Shown here in pieces: positions 16,962-26,892 of a DNA stretch of 64,000 nt. Position 1 is the stretch's first letter; each line of letters starts with the position of its first letter. The notes under the pieces are model-generated. The model had not been told where the DNA came from, did no database searches, and worked only from the letters and a program-made list of their open reading frames with translations. Origin of the DNA: Martinezella lusitana (GTDB lineage Bacteria; Pseudomonadota; Alphaproteobacteria; Rhizobiales; Rhizobiaceae); NCBI RefSeq assembly GCF_900094565.1, contig NZ_FMAF01000033.1, forward strand, positions 1 through 64,000, read 5' to 3'. A program made the translations under genes and the position numbers.

Positions 16962-18425
16962 TCACCTCATGACGAAAGGATCGGGGATCGGATCATCTGA
17001 CGTGCGCAGCCAGATCGTCTTGGTGCGCGTGTAGTCGAGCGCCGCCGCCAGCCCGCCTTCCCTGCCCTGCCCGGAAAGACCGAAGCCGCCGAAAGGCGCG
17101 ATCGGCGATACCGCGCGATAGGTGTTGACCCAGACAACGCCGGCGCGAATGCCTTTCATCAGGCGATGGGCGCGGGTGAGATTCTGGGTGAAGACGCCGG
17201 AGGCCAGTCCATAGCGGGTGTCGTTGGCAAGCTTCAGCGCCTCGGCCTCGGTGTCGAAGGAGACGACGGAGAGAACCGGGCCGAAGAATTCCTCGGCGAG
17301 CGACGGCGAAGCGACGGCGTCGCAATCGAGGATCGTCGGCGGGAAATAATAGCCCTCGCCGTCTGGCCTCTGCCCGCCGGTGACGAGACGCGCGCCGCTC
17401 CGGACGGATTTTTCGACAAGGGCTGCCACATGATCCTGCTGCCGCTTCGTGGCGAGCGGGCCGACTTCGGTCGCCATTTCGAGCGGCGAGCCGATGCGGA
17501 TCGCCTCCGCCTTGCGCTTGAGAATGGACAGGAAAGCATCCTTGACGCTGCGCTCGACGATCAGGCGGGAGCCGGCGACGCAGCTTTGTCCCGTTGCTGC
17601 GAAAATACCGGCAACCTGGGCATTGGCGGCGCTTTCAAGATCGGCATCGGCGAAGACGATGAAGGGCGATTTTCCGCCGAGCTCCAGGGATGTCGAGGCA
17701 AGGTTCTCGGCAGAGTTGCGCACGACATGGCGCGCCGTCTCCGGCCCGCCGGTAAAGGCGATGTGCGCGACTTTCGGATGCCGCCCGAGGGCCGCGCCGC
17801 AGGACGAGCCAAAACCGGTGATGATGTTGACGACGCCGGCCGGAAAGCCTGCTTCGTGAACGAGACGGGCAAATTCCAGAAGCGGCGCCGGCCCATCCTC
17901 CGATGCCTTGACGACCATGGTGCAGCCGGCCGCCAATGCCGGGCCGATCTTGACGGCGGAAAGAAAGAGCTGGCTGTTCCACGGCACCATCATGGCGACG
18001 ACGCCAATCGGCTCGCGGCGGAGCCAGACATCCATGTCGGGCTTGTCGATCGGCAGGTATGATCCCTCGATCTTGTCGGCGAGCCCGGCATAGTAGCGAT
18101 AGTAATCGGCGACATAGGCGATCTGCGCCGAAGTCTCGCGAATGATCTTGCCGGTATCGCGGGTTTCCAGTTCGGCGAGCTTTTGGGCATTGGCCGCGAC
18201 GAGATCGGCGAGCTTATAGAGCAGCTTGCCGCGCTGGGTCGCCGTGGTCTTGGCCCAGGGTCCGTCATAAAGCGCCGTTTCGGCGGCATTGACGGCGCGA
18301 TCGACATCGCTTTCGCGCGCCTCCGGCATCTCGGCCCAGATCAGGCCGGTGGCCGGATCGACGCTTGGATAGCGGGCCTCCCCGTCCAGAAATTCGCCGT
18401 CGATATAATACTGGAAGCGCTGCAT
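16962..18425 (-). CDS. NAD(P)-dependent aldehyde dehydrogenase
   Basis: Enzyme of 487 aa that oxidises an aldehyde to an acid. It has the cofactor-binding FTGGPETARHV motif, the general-base Glu in LELGGKSP and the catalytic Cys in GQSCVAGSR. C-terminal EEFFGPVLSV and FGGFGLSGQGREGG are standard. ATG 18425 has GGAG eight bases upstream; a GTG three codons earlier overlaps the upstream stop. It probably oxidises an aldehyde released by the adjacent flavin monooxygenase. Confidence 0.9.
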   Translation of the reverse strand: MQRFQYYIDGEFLDGEARYPSVDPATGLIWAEMPEARESDVDRAVNAAETALYDGPWAKTTATQRGKLLYKLADLVAANAQKLAELETRDTGKIIRETSAQIAYVADYYRYYAGLADKIEGSYLPIDKPDMDVWLRREPIGVVAMMVPWNSQLFLSAVKIGPALAAGCTMVVKASEDGPAPLLEFARLVHEAGFPAGVVNIITGFGSSCGAALGRHPKVAHIAFTGGPETARHVVRNSAENLASTSLELGGKSPFIVFADADLESAANAQVAGIFAATGQSCVAGSRLIVERSVKDAFLSILKRKAEAIRIGSPLEMATEVGPLATKRQQDHVAALVEKSVRSGARLVTGGQRPDGEGYYFPPTILDCDAVASPSLAEEFFGPVLSVVSFDTEAEALKLANDTRYGLASGVFTQNLTRAHRLMKGIRAGVVWVNTYRAVSPIAPFGGFGLSGQGREGGLAAALDYTRTKTIWLRTSDDPIPDPFVMR

Positions 18426-18430
18426 GGGGT

Positions 18431-19471
18431 TCACTCCGCAAATGCCGGCATGACCTCGGCGATGAAACGTTCGAGCGAGGCTTTCTTGCGCTCGAACGGC
18501 ATGCCGGTGTCGATCCAGAAGGAATATTCGTCATAGCCCATCGCCTGGTAGGCCTTCAGCCGCGCAATCACCGTCGCGGCGTCGCCGACGACATTGTTGC
18601 TGCGCATGACCGCATCCGACAGCATGGCATTCGCGCGAATGTCCTCATCGGGAATGCGCTCGATCAGGCCCTGATGGACCGGCTTCTCGTTCTTGAACCA
18701 GGCGAAGAAGTAATTGTAGTAAACGCTGAGCTCGTGGGCGGCCTCAGCGATATCGGCTTCCGACGAGCCGACATAGGTGTGGCGTAGCAGCATGATCTTC
18801 GGCCTGTCGATATCAGGGTTCTTAGCGCAGGCGTCGTTGAAACGGCCCATCAGCGCCTCGACTTCGTCATCTCCTTGCCAGAGCGGCGTCACCTGAACGT
18901 TGCAGCCGTTGGCGACGGCAAATTCATGCGAGTTCGGATCGCGTGCGGCGACCCAGATCGGAGGATTGGGCTCCTGTAGCGGCTTCGGCGCCGAGGTGGT
19001 CGCGGGGAATTTGAAGAATTCGCCGTCGTGGGTATAGTCGCCCTTCCAGATGCCTTTGATCGCAGGGATCAGCTCGCGCATGCGCTGGCCGGCGCCCCAG
19101 GCGTCGAGACCCGGCAAAAGACGCTCATATTCGAAGGAATAGGCGCCGCGGGCGATGCCGATATCGAGCCTGCCGTCGCAGATGATGTCGGCCATGGCCG
19201 CTTCGCCGGCAAGCTTGATCGGATGCCAGAAAGGCGCGATCACCGTGCCCGTGCCTAGTCTCGCCCTCGACGTGCGGCGGGCCAGATCGGCGATCGTCAC
19301 GAAAGGATTGGGAGCGATGGTGAAATCCATCCCGTGATGCTCGCCCGTCCAGATGGCGTGCATGCCGCCCTTGTCGGCAATTTCGCAGAGCGCGACGAAC
19401 TCGTCGTAGAGGCTCTTATGGCTCTGGCTCGCATCGAGGCGCTCCATGTGAACGAAGAGAGAGAATTTCAT
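18431..19471 (-). CDS. LLM-class flavin-dependent monooxygenase
   Basis: Luciferase-like monooxygenase of 346 aa, a TIM barrel that uses reduced FMN supplied by a separate reductase. Typical blocks are WTGEHHGMDF (about residue 40), RLGTGTVIAPFWHPIKLAGE and GRLDIGIARGAYSFEYER. Such enzymes open N-heterocycles or cleave C-N and C-S bonds. Its start overlaps the stop of the flavin reductase gene by ATGA, strongly implying a two-component system. The substrate is unknown. Confidence 0.88.
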   Translation of the reverse strand: MKFSLFVHMERLDASQSHKSLYDEFVALCEIADKGGMHAIWTGEHHGMDFTIAPNPFVTIADLARRTSRARLGTGTVIAPFWHPIKLAGEAAMADIICDGRLDIGIARGAYSFEYERLLPGLDAWGAGQRMRELIPAIKGIWKGDYTHDGEFFKFPATTSAPKPLQEPNPPIWVAARDPNSHEFAVANGCNVQVTPLWQGDDEVEALMGRFNDACAKNPDIDRPKIMLLRHTYVGSSEADIAEAAHELSVYYNYFFAWFKNEKPVHQGLIERIPDEDIRANAMLSDAVMRSNNVVGDAATVIARLKAYQAMGYDEYSFWIDTGMPFERKKASLERFIAEVMPAFAE

Positions 19472-20403
19472 GCTCGTGCCACCTTCGTCGAGACCGGGCG
19501 GACCGTACCGGAGGTCTCGTCTCCAAAATAAACGCCGAAATTGCCGATCTGGCTTTCCAGTGCGAAACGAGCGACGATATCGGCTGTCGCACTCGTCTTG
19601 AAGCGGGTTTTGGTCAAAGCGTCCGGCTTGAAGAACCTGCCCTCGCGCGGCTCGCCTTGCGACGTGAAGGCGCGGTAGACGATGTGATGCTTGCCATCGC
19701 TTTTGCCTTCATAGACCGAATAGAGAAAGCCGATCGTCACCGAAAGCCCGGTCAGCTCTTGCAGGTAGTCGCATAGAATTTCGGTCGGGCTCCCTTCCCT
19801 TCCCTCGCAGCTCGGCAGTGCGAAGATGTCTTCTCCGAGCAGCAGGATCTCGCCATCGCGCTCCAGAACGGCACCGAGCTCGATATTGCCCTCGGTTGCG
19901 GCCGAAACCGCCTTGCTCGCGAGGATCGGCGTGAAATAACCGCCGCGGGCATAGCCCAAACCGTTGCGGCCGCTGTTGTGGAAGGAGGCGATGCGTCCCA
20001 TGAGGATGACATGGTCGCCGGCATCGATGACCTGCTCCATACCGCATTCGAACCAGGCGGCAACATCGGCAAGGATCGGACAGCCGTCGGCGGCGGCATT
20101 CCATTCGACAGTTGCGAACCTGTCTTCAACCGGACGCGCGAAGGTGTTGGAGATATCTTTCTGCGCTTCCGACAAAACATTGATAGCGAAATGCTTCGCG
20201 CTCGTCATGGTCGCGAAGTTGCGGGAGGTCTTTGCCAGGCAGACCAGAAGCAGCGGCGGATCGAGCGAGACCGAGGTGAAGGAGTTGGCCGTGAAGCCGA
20301 TCGGCAGACCGGCGTGATCTTGCGCAGTCACGACCGTGACGCCGGTCGGAAATGCGCCGAAGGCGTCGCGCAGCGCCCTTGCATCGATATGTTGCGCCGT
20401 CAT
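19468..20403 (-). CDS. Flavin reductase with extra C-terminal Nudix-like domain
   Basis: Protein of 311 aa. The N-terminal 160 residues are a RutF/HpaC-type flavin reductase (FGAFPTGVTVVTAQD, GFTANSFTSVSLDPPLLLVCL). The remaining half (from about 175) resembles a Nudix fold, with an ELTGLSVTIGFLYSVYEG block. The canonical REXXEE catalytic helix is not preserved (DYLQELTGL), so hydrolase activity is doubtful and a regulatory role is more likely. ATG 20403 overlaps the hydrolase stop (ATGA). It supplies FMNH2 to the LLM monooxygenase. Confidence 0.83.
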   Translation of the reverse strand: MTAQHIDARALRDAFGAFPTGVTVVTAQDHAGLPIGFTANSFTSVSLDPPLLLVCLAKTSRNFATMTSAKHFAINVLSEAQKDISNTFARPVEDRFATVEWNAAADGCPILADVAAWFECGMEQVIDAGDHVILMGRIASFHNSGRNGLGYARGGYFTPILASKAVSAATEGNIELGAVLERDGEILLLGEDIFALPSCEGREGSPTEILCDYLQELTGLSVTIGFLYSVYEGKSDGKHHIVYRAFTSQGEPREGRFFKPDALTKTRFKTSATADIVARFALESQIGNFGVYFGDETSGTVRPVSTKVARA

Positions 20404-21236
20404 CTTGCGTCCTCCCCGCATGAAAGCCACTCGGCAAGCAATTCGTTGACGATCTCAGGTGCCGTCAGGTTCACCATATGACGATGCCCTTCGACGATCC
20501 GGACCCAGCCTCTCGGGGTGGCAGCCGCCATCTGCTCGGCCATCTGCGGCGTCGAGTTGGGATCGTCCGAACCAGTCAGGAATAGTGCCGGCACCCGCAC
20601 CTGCGGCCACCGATCGGCGTAGGTTTCGTCGCCGCCGGCAAATGCCGCATAAGCTGTCGCATATCCCTGCGGATCGACGAGGCCCAACCAGTTGCGGGTC
20701 AACTCCCGGGCGGTCGCACTTTGCGCATCGTCGCCGAACCAGCGCAGAAGCGGCCCTTCCTTGTCGACGCCGGTCACCGGGATTGCCGCTGCGCGTGCCA
20801 GGACCGCCGCCTTTGCTTCCGCATCACGGCGATAGACGCCGTTGAGATAGGCGACGCGCCTGATCCTCTCACCGAAGGTTGCCGCGGCACCACCGGCGAC
20901 AAGCGCACCCATCGAATGCCCGGCAACATTGGCAGCGTCGAGCGCCATCTCATCAAGGAAGCCGCCGAACCAGTCGACGAAGGCTTCCAGGCGGCTGCCG
21001 GCAGGCAGCGATCTGCTTTCGCCATGGCCAGGCATGTCGACGGCGATGACGCGATGGCTCCCGGAAAAGGCAGCGATCTGCGGCAGCCAGGCTTCGAGGC
21101 GCATGCCGACGCCGTGAATGAGAACAAGGGGCTCGCCTATGCCCACCTCGTGGTAGGCCGTCCCGCCTGCCGTGATCTTACGCGGCAATCCTTCTGCCTC
21201 GGGGACATTGGCTTTGCTCTGCGCTATGGTGTCCAT
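20400..21236 (-). CDS. Alpha/beta hydrolase
   Basis: Hydrolase of 278 aa with the family blocks LVLIHGVGMR, DMPGHGES, nucleophile elbow AGHSMG, acid DDPNS and catalytic His in VEGHRHMV. GGAG is nine bases before ATG 21236; ATG 21245 abuts the GGAG and is less likely. Earlier in-frame starts lie inside the upstream gene. It probably hydrolyses an ester, amide or ring-opened product in the pathway. Confidence 0.85.
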   Translation of the reverse strand: MDTIAQSKANVPEAEGLPRKITAGGTAYHEVGIGEPLVLIHGVGMRLEAWLPQIAAFSGSHRVIAVDMPGHGESRSLPAGSRLEAFVDWFGGFLDEMALDAANVAGHSMGALVAGGAAATFGERIRRVAYLNGVYRRDAEAKAAVLARAAAIPVTGVDKEGPLLRWFGDDAQSATARELTRNWLGLVDPQGYATAYAAFAGGDETYADRWPQVRVPALFLTGSDDPNSTPQMAEQMAAATPRGWVRIVEGHRHMVNLTAPEIVNELLAEWLSCGEDAR

Positions 21237-21261
21237 CGTCGACATCTCCGCGCCCAATCCG

Positions 21262-21864
21262 TCAGACGCCGGCAGGATTTGAGACGTCCTGCCCCAGGTC
21301 CTTGAGGTCCTGATAGCGGTCGCCGATACGATGATGCGGCCGGCCGCCGACGGAAGCGCCGAGTGCGACGACAATCTCGTCGGCAGCCGGAGCATCGGCG
21401 ATCGACGTCTGGATCGTCAGATAATGCGAGCGGCGCCCTTCGTCGTTCTTGTCCATCAGCGGGATCATGATCGGCGCGTTGGCCGGGCCACGCGTATTGC
21501 AGAAGGCGAGATAGGACTTGGCGCCGACGGCATGGCGATAATGGTTGCCGAAACGCAGCGTATGGATCAGTGCAGACGCATGTTCGATCTCGCCGTCTAG
21601 GCCGACCACTGCCGATTTTCCATAGGCTTCAACGGCCTCGCCCGATCCGACCGCCTCGATGATCATCCTGGTGAGCAACTCACCGAGAACCGGCGCTGCG
21701 GCATGGATCTCGGGCTTCAGATCCTCGACAAAGCCGCGACCGGCCCAAGGGTTCTTCACGATCGCACAGGCCGAAAAGAGCTTCAGAGGCGTGGGCGCTG
21801 CTTTGCCCCCTTCAACCAAGGTGGTTTCGATCTGCAGGACGGTTTTACGGATTTGAAAGGTCAT
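21262..21864 (-). CDS. Amino acid synthesis family protein (PF06684, DUF1185)
   Basis: Protein of 200 aa with the features of the AA_synth family (PF06684), such as IRKTVLQIETTLVEGG at the start and the central HYRHAVGAKSYLAFCNTRG. No signal peptide. The biochemical function of the family is not established, and members are often found next to LLM monooxygenases and amidases. It is the first gene of the operon, about 30 bases from the extended palindrome described separately. Confidence 0.8.
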   Translation of the reverse strand: MTFQIRKTVLQIETTLVEGGKAAPTPLKLFSACAIVKNPWAGRGFVEDLKPEIHAAAPVLGELLTRMIIEAVGSGEAVEAYGKSAVVGLDGEIEHASALIHTLRFGNHYRHAVGAKSYLAFCNTRGPANAPIMIPLMDKNDEGRRSHYLTIQTSIADAPAADEIVVALGASVGGRPHHRIGDRYQDLKDLGQDVSNPAGV

Positions 21865-21884
21865 GGCTGCGCTCGTTTTTCTAG

Positions 21885-21916
21885 GTTATGTATGATGGTA
21901 TGCCATAATACATAAC
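21885..21916. promoter_or_regulatory. Extended palindrome, probable GntR operator for catabolic operon
   Basis: A 32-base dyad with 14 of 16 paired positions has outer arms GTTATGTAT/ATACATAAC and core TGGTATGCCATAAT. It ends about 20 bases before the first operon gene. The core is repeated at 22115-22128 and 23014-23027, which points to the adjacent FCD-GntR regulator. Confidence 0.65.
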
Positions 21917-22114
21917 TGTCAAGCGGCTTCGCGCAAACGAGCGGAAAACTTAAGTGAACAGAAAGAAAATATAATTATAACAGATGCTTATTCATCAAAG
22001 CGAAAGTGATTGATCATGGCATGCTAACCATCATCTTCATGCCAATATTCTGGGTGAGCCTGCAGGCTGCGACTGCATTCCCAGTTTTTTTGATGTTCCA
22101 ATTTTGTATTATTG

Positions 22115-22128
22115 ATTATGGCATACCG
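22115..22128. promoter_or_regulatory. Second copy of the GntR operator core
   Basis: ATTATGGCATACCG is the reverse complement of the core seen at 21896-21909 with one difference at the end. It lies between the regulator gene and the operon, in AT-rich DNA that may hold the promoter. A weaker related site is near 22015-22030. Confidence 0.55.
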
Positions 22129-22248
22129 TCACATCGAACGCCGCGGAGAGTCAAGCCCGCATCGTGAGGGTGCCTTTAATTTGGTGAGGTCGCCGAGATG
22201 GCATTAGGTGCGATGCCGCCGTACATCGGCAAGGAGCGGCGTACCGGA

Positions 22249-22944
22249 TCAATCGATCGGTTGGCGTCCTGAGAGAACCGCCTGTGCGATTGCGCTGGCG
22301 CTGGCGACATGCTCCATGGCTGCCTGGAAGGCGCCCTCGCCGTCTCCGCGCCGGATGGCATCGACGATCCGCGCCATCTGCACTGGCCCCTGAACATCGC
22401 GATTTTGCGTCTTGATCGTCATCGAGCGCAGATGATTGATGCGCACGGTCAGAAGATTGACGACGCCCCACGCGATGTGGCGGTCGACCATGCTGAAAAG
22501 CGTCTGATAGAAGGATGAGGTATGGGCGAGTACACCAGCCATATCCTTGTCCCGGTAGCTGTTTCTGATGTCCTCAAGGGATTTGTCCAGAGCATCGGCA
22601 ATGGCGGGATTGCGCTGCTCGGCGCAAAGACGCGCGGCCATGCCTTCCAATGCGCCGCGGATCTCATAGATCTGCTTCGCCTCGTCATGGTTGAGCTGGG
22701 CGACGATCGGCCCCTTGTTCGGCAGATTGGCGACGAGGCCTTCGGATTCGAGGTGGCGCAGAACCTCGCGTACGATCGTGCGGCTTACACCAAGCTGGGC
22801 GCAGAGATCACGCTCCACCAGACGATCCCCCGGGCGGAAATAGCCATTGAGGATCGCCTCCCGCACTTTGTCGAGCGCCAGTTCGCGCAACGTCTTGGCC
22901 GGACGCTCCACGCGAATTGCCGTGCCGTGCGCATCATCATTCAT
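22249..22944 (-). CDS. GntR regulator, FCD (FadR-like) subfamily
   Basis: Transcription factor of 231 aa. The N-terminal winged helix reads LRELALDKVREAILNGYFRPGDRL and LGVSRTIVREVLRHLESEGLV (residues 17-70). The FCD ligand-binding domain follows (EIRGALEGMAARLCAEQ and the metal-type His of AHTSSFYQTLF and INHLRS). It most likely controls the minus-strand operon downstream and itself, through the shared ATTATGGCxTACC sites on both sides. The effector is probably the operon substrate or an intermediate. Confidence 0.88.
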   Translation of the reverse strand: MNDDAHGTAIRVERPAKTLRELALDKVREAILNGYFRPGDRLVERDLCAQLGVSRTIVREVLRHLESEGLVANLPNKGPIVAQLNHDEAKQIYEIRGALEGMAARLCAEQRNPAIADALDKSLEDIRNSYRDKDMAGVLAHTSSFYQTLFSMVDRHIAWGVVNLLTVRINHLRSMTIKTQNRDVQGPVQMARIVDAIRRGDGEGAFQAAMEHVASASAIAQAVLSGRQPID

Positions 22945-23275
22945 TCCAACACCTCTGTTTCAGACGTCAACTTCCGTCCCTTGCCGCAGGGACGGTCAAG
23001 TTTCGGATACCATATTATGGCCTACCAAGATTATGCAATGGCGAGATGGAGTCAATGCAACTGGATAGACCGTTGCGAACAACCCCTACTCCAATGTCAC
23101 CGACAAGGATATCAGGAACTTTTTCGCGACGGGCGGGGCGCGGAAGTCTGATTGGGAATATGAGTGGGGAGCTGATCCAGGCTCGACAAATTCCACTCCG
23201 CAGTCTTCCGACCACGGAGTTCTGCCCTTTTCTGCCAGGCATCAGTACGCAGCAACGGCGCCTCGGAACTGCAGG
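22945..23275. other. Intergenic region downstream of sugar operon and upstream of GntR gene
   Basis: About 330 bases. It holds the promoter region and one operator-like site of the GntR gene (23014-23027). The rest follows the end of the ABC ATPase gene and shows no gene that I can support. Confidence 0.4.
23014..23027. promoter_or_regulatory. Third copy of the GntR operator core, upstream of regulator
   Basis: ATTATGGCCTACCA shares ATTATGGC-x-TACC with the two copies near the operon. It is 70 bases upstream of the regulator start, consistent with autoregulation. Confidence 0.5.
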
Positions 23276-24347
<1,072 letters not shown>

Positions 24348-24355
<8 letters not shown>

Positions 24356-25346
24356 TGCTGGCCTCCTTTCTTTCGATGGATGGACTGGCGCCAATGTCTG
24401 TCTCCTGCCCGAGGATGAGGCTGGCCGCGCCGATCAGCCCGGCGTGACGCCCGAGCTGGGCGGCAACAATGGGGACCCCGCGATAAGCCGGCATGGCGCG
24501 TTCGCGAACGGTCGCCACCACAACTTCCTGCAGAAGATCGAAGCCATGCGAGATACCGCCACCCATTACCAATATGTCTGGCGAATAGAGATGCAGCAGA
24601 TTGGTAAAGCCGATGCCGAGCCAGCGCGCTTCCGCATCCAGCAATTCCATCGCCAGCACATCGCCCTTTCGCGCAGCCTCAACGACATGCCGCCCGCTGA
24701 CGTCGCCATCGCTGGCAATCGCACGCATCAGCGAGCCGTCGAATTTCCGGGTCCGTGCCGTTGCATGACGCCCCAAAGCCGTTCCCGAGGCAACGGCCTC
24801 GAAACAACCGATCGCGCCACAAAAGCACCGCTCCCCTTCGTTCGTGATGGTCATATGCCCGATCTCGGCCGCCAGGCCGCGCCGGCCGTGCAAAGTCCGG
24901 CCGTTGGCGATCACGCCGCCGCCGATACCCGTGGAGACCGTCACGAAAACCATCGAATCCGCGCCGCGACCCGCTCCGTAGTGCCATTCGCCGAGGGCTG
25001 CCGCATTCGCGTCGTTCTCCAGCCGGACCGGCAGTTCGAAGCGATCGGAGAGAATGGTCGCCAGCGGCACCTCATGCCAGCCGATAAGCGTTGGCGGCCC
25101 GATGACGATACCGGCCTCGGGGTCGAGCGGTCCCGGTGCGCCGACACCTATGCCGATGGGAGAAAGGTCGGGCGTTTGCGCCAGCACCTCGGCTGCGAGC
25201 TGTTCCATCTGCCGCGTCACCGCCGCAGGTCCATCGGCGGCCGCCGTCGGCATGGCCGAGAAGGCCAGAAGGCTTCCTGCCTCGTCGACGAGTGCGGCGC
25301 GAAGCTCCGTTCCGCCGAGATCAAAGGCAAGGGCAACCTTGTTCAC
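24348..25346 (-). CDS. ROK-family sugar kinase
   Basis: Kinase of 332 aa. The ATP-binding DLGGTELRAALVD lies at residues 9-21, the sugar-binding ENDANAAALGEW near 112 and the STGIGGG motif near 140. The structural zinc site reads CFCGAIGCFE with the GH-x-T of EIGHMTI. ROK kinases phosphorylate glucose, fructose, N-acetylhexosamines or other hexoses, and the substrate here is not evident. It overlaps its neighbours on both sides. Confidence 0.85.
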
Positions 25347-26068
25347 GCAACCCCGCTTTCCAAGCCATGGAGCCAGGCGATGCGGCCGGCTAGATCCTTG
25401 TCGCCGAAGGCGAGCGAGCCGAGAACAACCGTCTGCGCGCCGGCCTTGCGCAGGAGCGGCACAGTCTGCTCGCGGATGCCGCCATCGGCCGCAAGGATGA
25501 TCTGGTCCTCACGACTGGATTGCTTGAGCAAGTCACGCGCTTCCAAGAGCCGGTCGCATGCCCTATCGGAAAGGCTCTGCCCCTTAACGCCGATGGACGT
25601 GCCAAGCAGCGTCACGAAGGCAACATGATCGATGAACGGCTTGATCGCCGAAACCGGCGTTTCCAGCCGCAGCACCACCCCTGCTTCGGCGCCAAGCTTT
25701 CTTGCGAGCCCTACAGCACGCAACCCCGCCTCGCCATTCTCGGCGTGGACGCTGATCAGATCGGCTCCCGCCTCGATGAATTGGCGCGTCTGTTCCTCGA
25801 CGATTTCACCTTCGACCATCAGATGCACATGGATGGGCTTGGCGGTCGCTTTGGCGATGCGGGCGACGAAATCCGGAAAGAACAGGAATCCCGGGGTAAA
25901 GCGGGCGTCGGCGACATCGATATGGTGCAGGTCGACAAAGGGCTCGATCCGCTTCAGATCGGTTTCCATATTGGCAAGATCCGCCGACCAGAGCGAGAAC
26001 TCGCCGAGCAATCGGTTACGGGGCAGTGCGGCGATGGCAGCCGGGCCGGAAAGAGGTTTGGATGTCAT
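25343..26068 (-). CDS. Ribulose-phosphate 3-epimerase-like protein
   Basis: Protein of 241 aa related to ribulose-phosphate and allulose-phosphate 3-epimerases. The metal-binding LHHIDVADARFTPGF block corresponds to the usual LHxDVMDGxFVPN. IHVHLMV, the ISVHAE His and ADGGI follow in order. It diverges in the second half of the first motif, so it may act on a phosphoketohexose rather than ribulose 5-phosphate. It overlaps the next gene by ATGA. Confidence 0.78.
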   Translation of the reverse strand: MTSKPLSGPAAIAALPRNRLLGEFSLWSADLANMETDLKRIEPFVDLHHIDVADARFTPGFLFFPDFVARIAKATAKPIHVHLMVEGEIVEEQTRQFIEAGADLISVHAENGEAGLRAVGLARKLGAEAGVVLRLETPVSAIKPFIDHVAFVTLLGTSIGVKGQSLSDRACDRLLEARDLLKQSSREDQIILAADGGIREQTVPLLRKAGAQTVVLGSLAFGDKDLAGRIAWLHGLESGVA

Positions 26069-26892
26069 GATCGAAAAAGGCTCCGGATTGAACTGGATGC
26101 AAGGAAATCGGTGATGGCGCCTTGGATTTCGGCGAAATGCCGCGCCTTGTCGGCGGTCTTGGCAGTGACTTCGATATAGCGTGCGCCGGGAATGGTTTCA
26201 GCGAGCGTGAGGGCGCAGAAGAGCGGATGGATCGCATCCTGGTCGTTTCCGATGACCAGCGTCGGAACTTTGATGGCTGCCGTGTCGGCCTTCGATACGC
26301 CAGGCCCATCGGCGGCGATGTCGCCAAGGACGGATGCGAAATCGAAGGCGTCCGGCCGCTCGAAATAGCCGAGCAGCGAAGAGAAATTGTCGGGCGCCTC
26401 GGACGCGATCCGACGCCCGATTTCCGAGGCGATAAAGCGTTCCCTGGCTTCCGCAACCGGATGTGAACGGATCAGGGCCGCAACGGCGCGACCAGGCTCG
26501 AGATTGTCCGGTGATGCCTCGAATATCCAGGCGGGACGTACGAGAACGAGTCCCGCGACACGGTCGGGGTGATGATGGGCAAGATGCAGCGCAATGGCCG
26601 CTCCCATCGAAATGCCGCCGACAACGAAACGGTCAAAGCCGTATTCGGTGGCCGCTGCCAACACGTCCTCGGCGAACATATGGATCGAAAAAGGTCGCGC
26701 GCTGCCAAGCGACGAGGCGCCATGCCCGCGGCACTCCAGCGTCAGTCGATGGATATCCGCGGAGGTTGGAACATTCTGTGCTACCTGTGCCTCGTCAGCG
26801 CCAAGACCGTGCTGAAAGACGACCGGAAGCCCCTGCCCTTCGCGATAGACGGCAAGGCTTGCATCGGCACGCATGAATGACGTCTTTCCCAT
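26065..26892 (-). CDS. Alpha/beta hydrolase
   Basis: Hydrolase of 275 aa with VFQHGLGADE (oxyanion region), CRGHGAS, nucleophile elbow GGISMGAA (about residue 94), acid in GNDQDAIHP and catalytic His near DKARHF. Resembles lactonase/esterase members linked to sugar operons. A lactone formed by the dehydrogenase in the same operon is a plausible substrate, which is inference. It starts one base into the stop of the preceding gene. Confidence 0.8.
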   Translation of the reverse strand: MGKTSFMRADASLAVYREGQGLPVVFQHGLGADEAQVAQNVPTSADIHRLTLECRGHGASSLGSARPFSIHMFAEDVLAAATEYGFDRFVVGGISMGAAIALHLAHHHPDRVAGLVLVRPAWIFEASPDNLEPGRAVAALIRSHPVAEARERFIASEIGRRIASEAPDNFSSLLGYFERPDAFDFASVLGDIAADGPGVSKADTAAIKVPTLVIGNDQDAIHPLFCALTLAETIPGARYIEVTAKTADKARHFAEIQGAITDFLASSSIRSLFRS

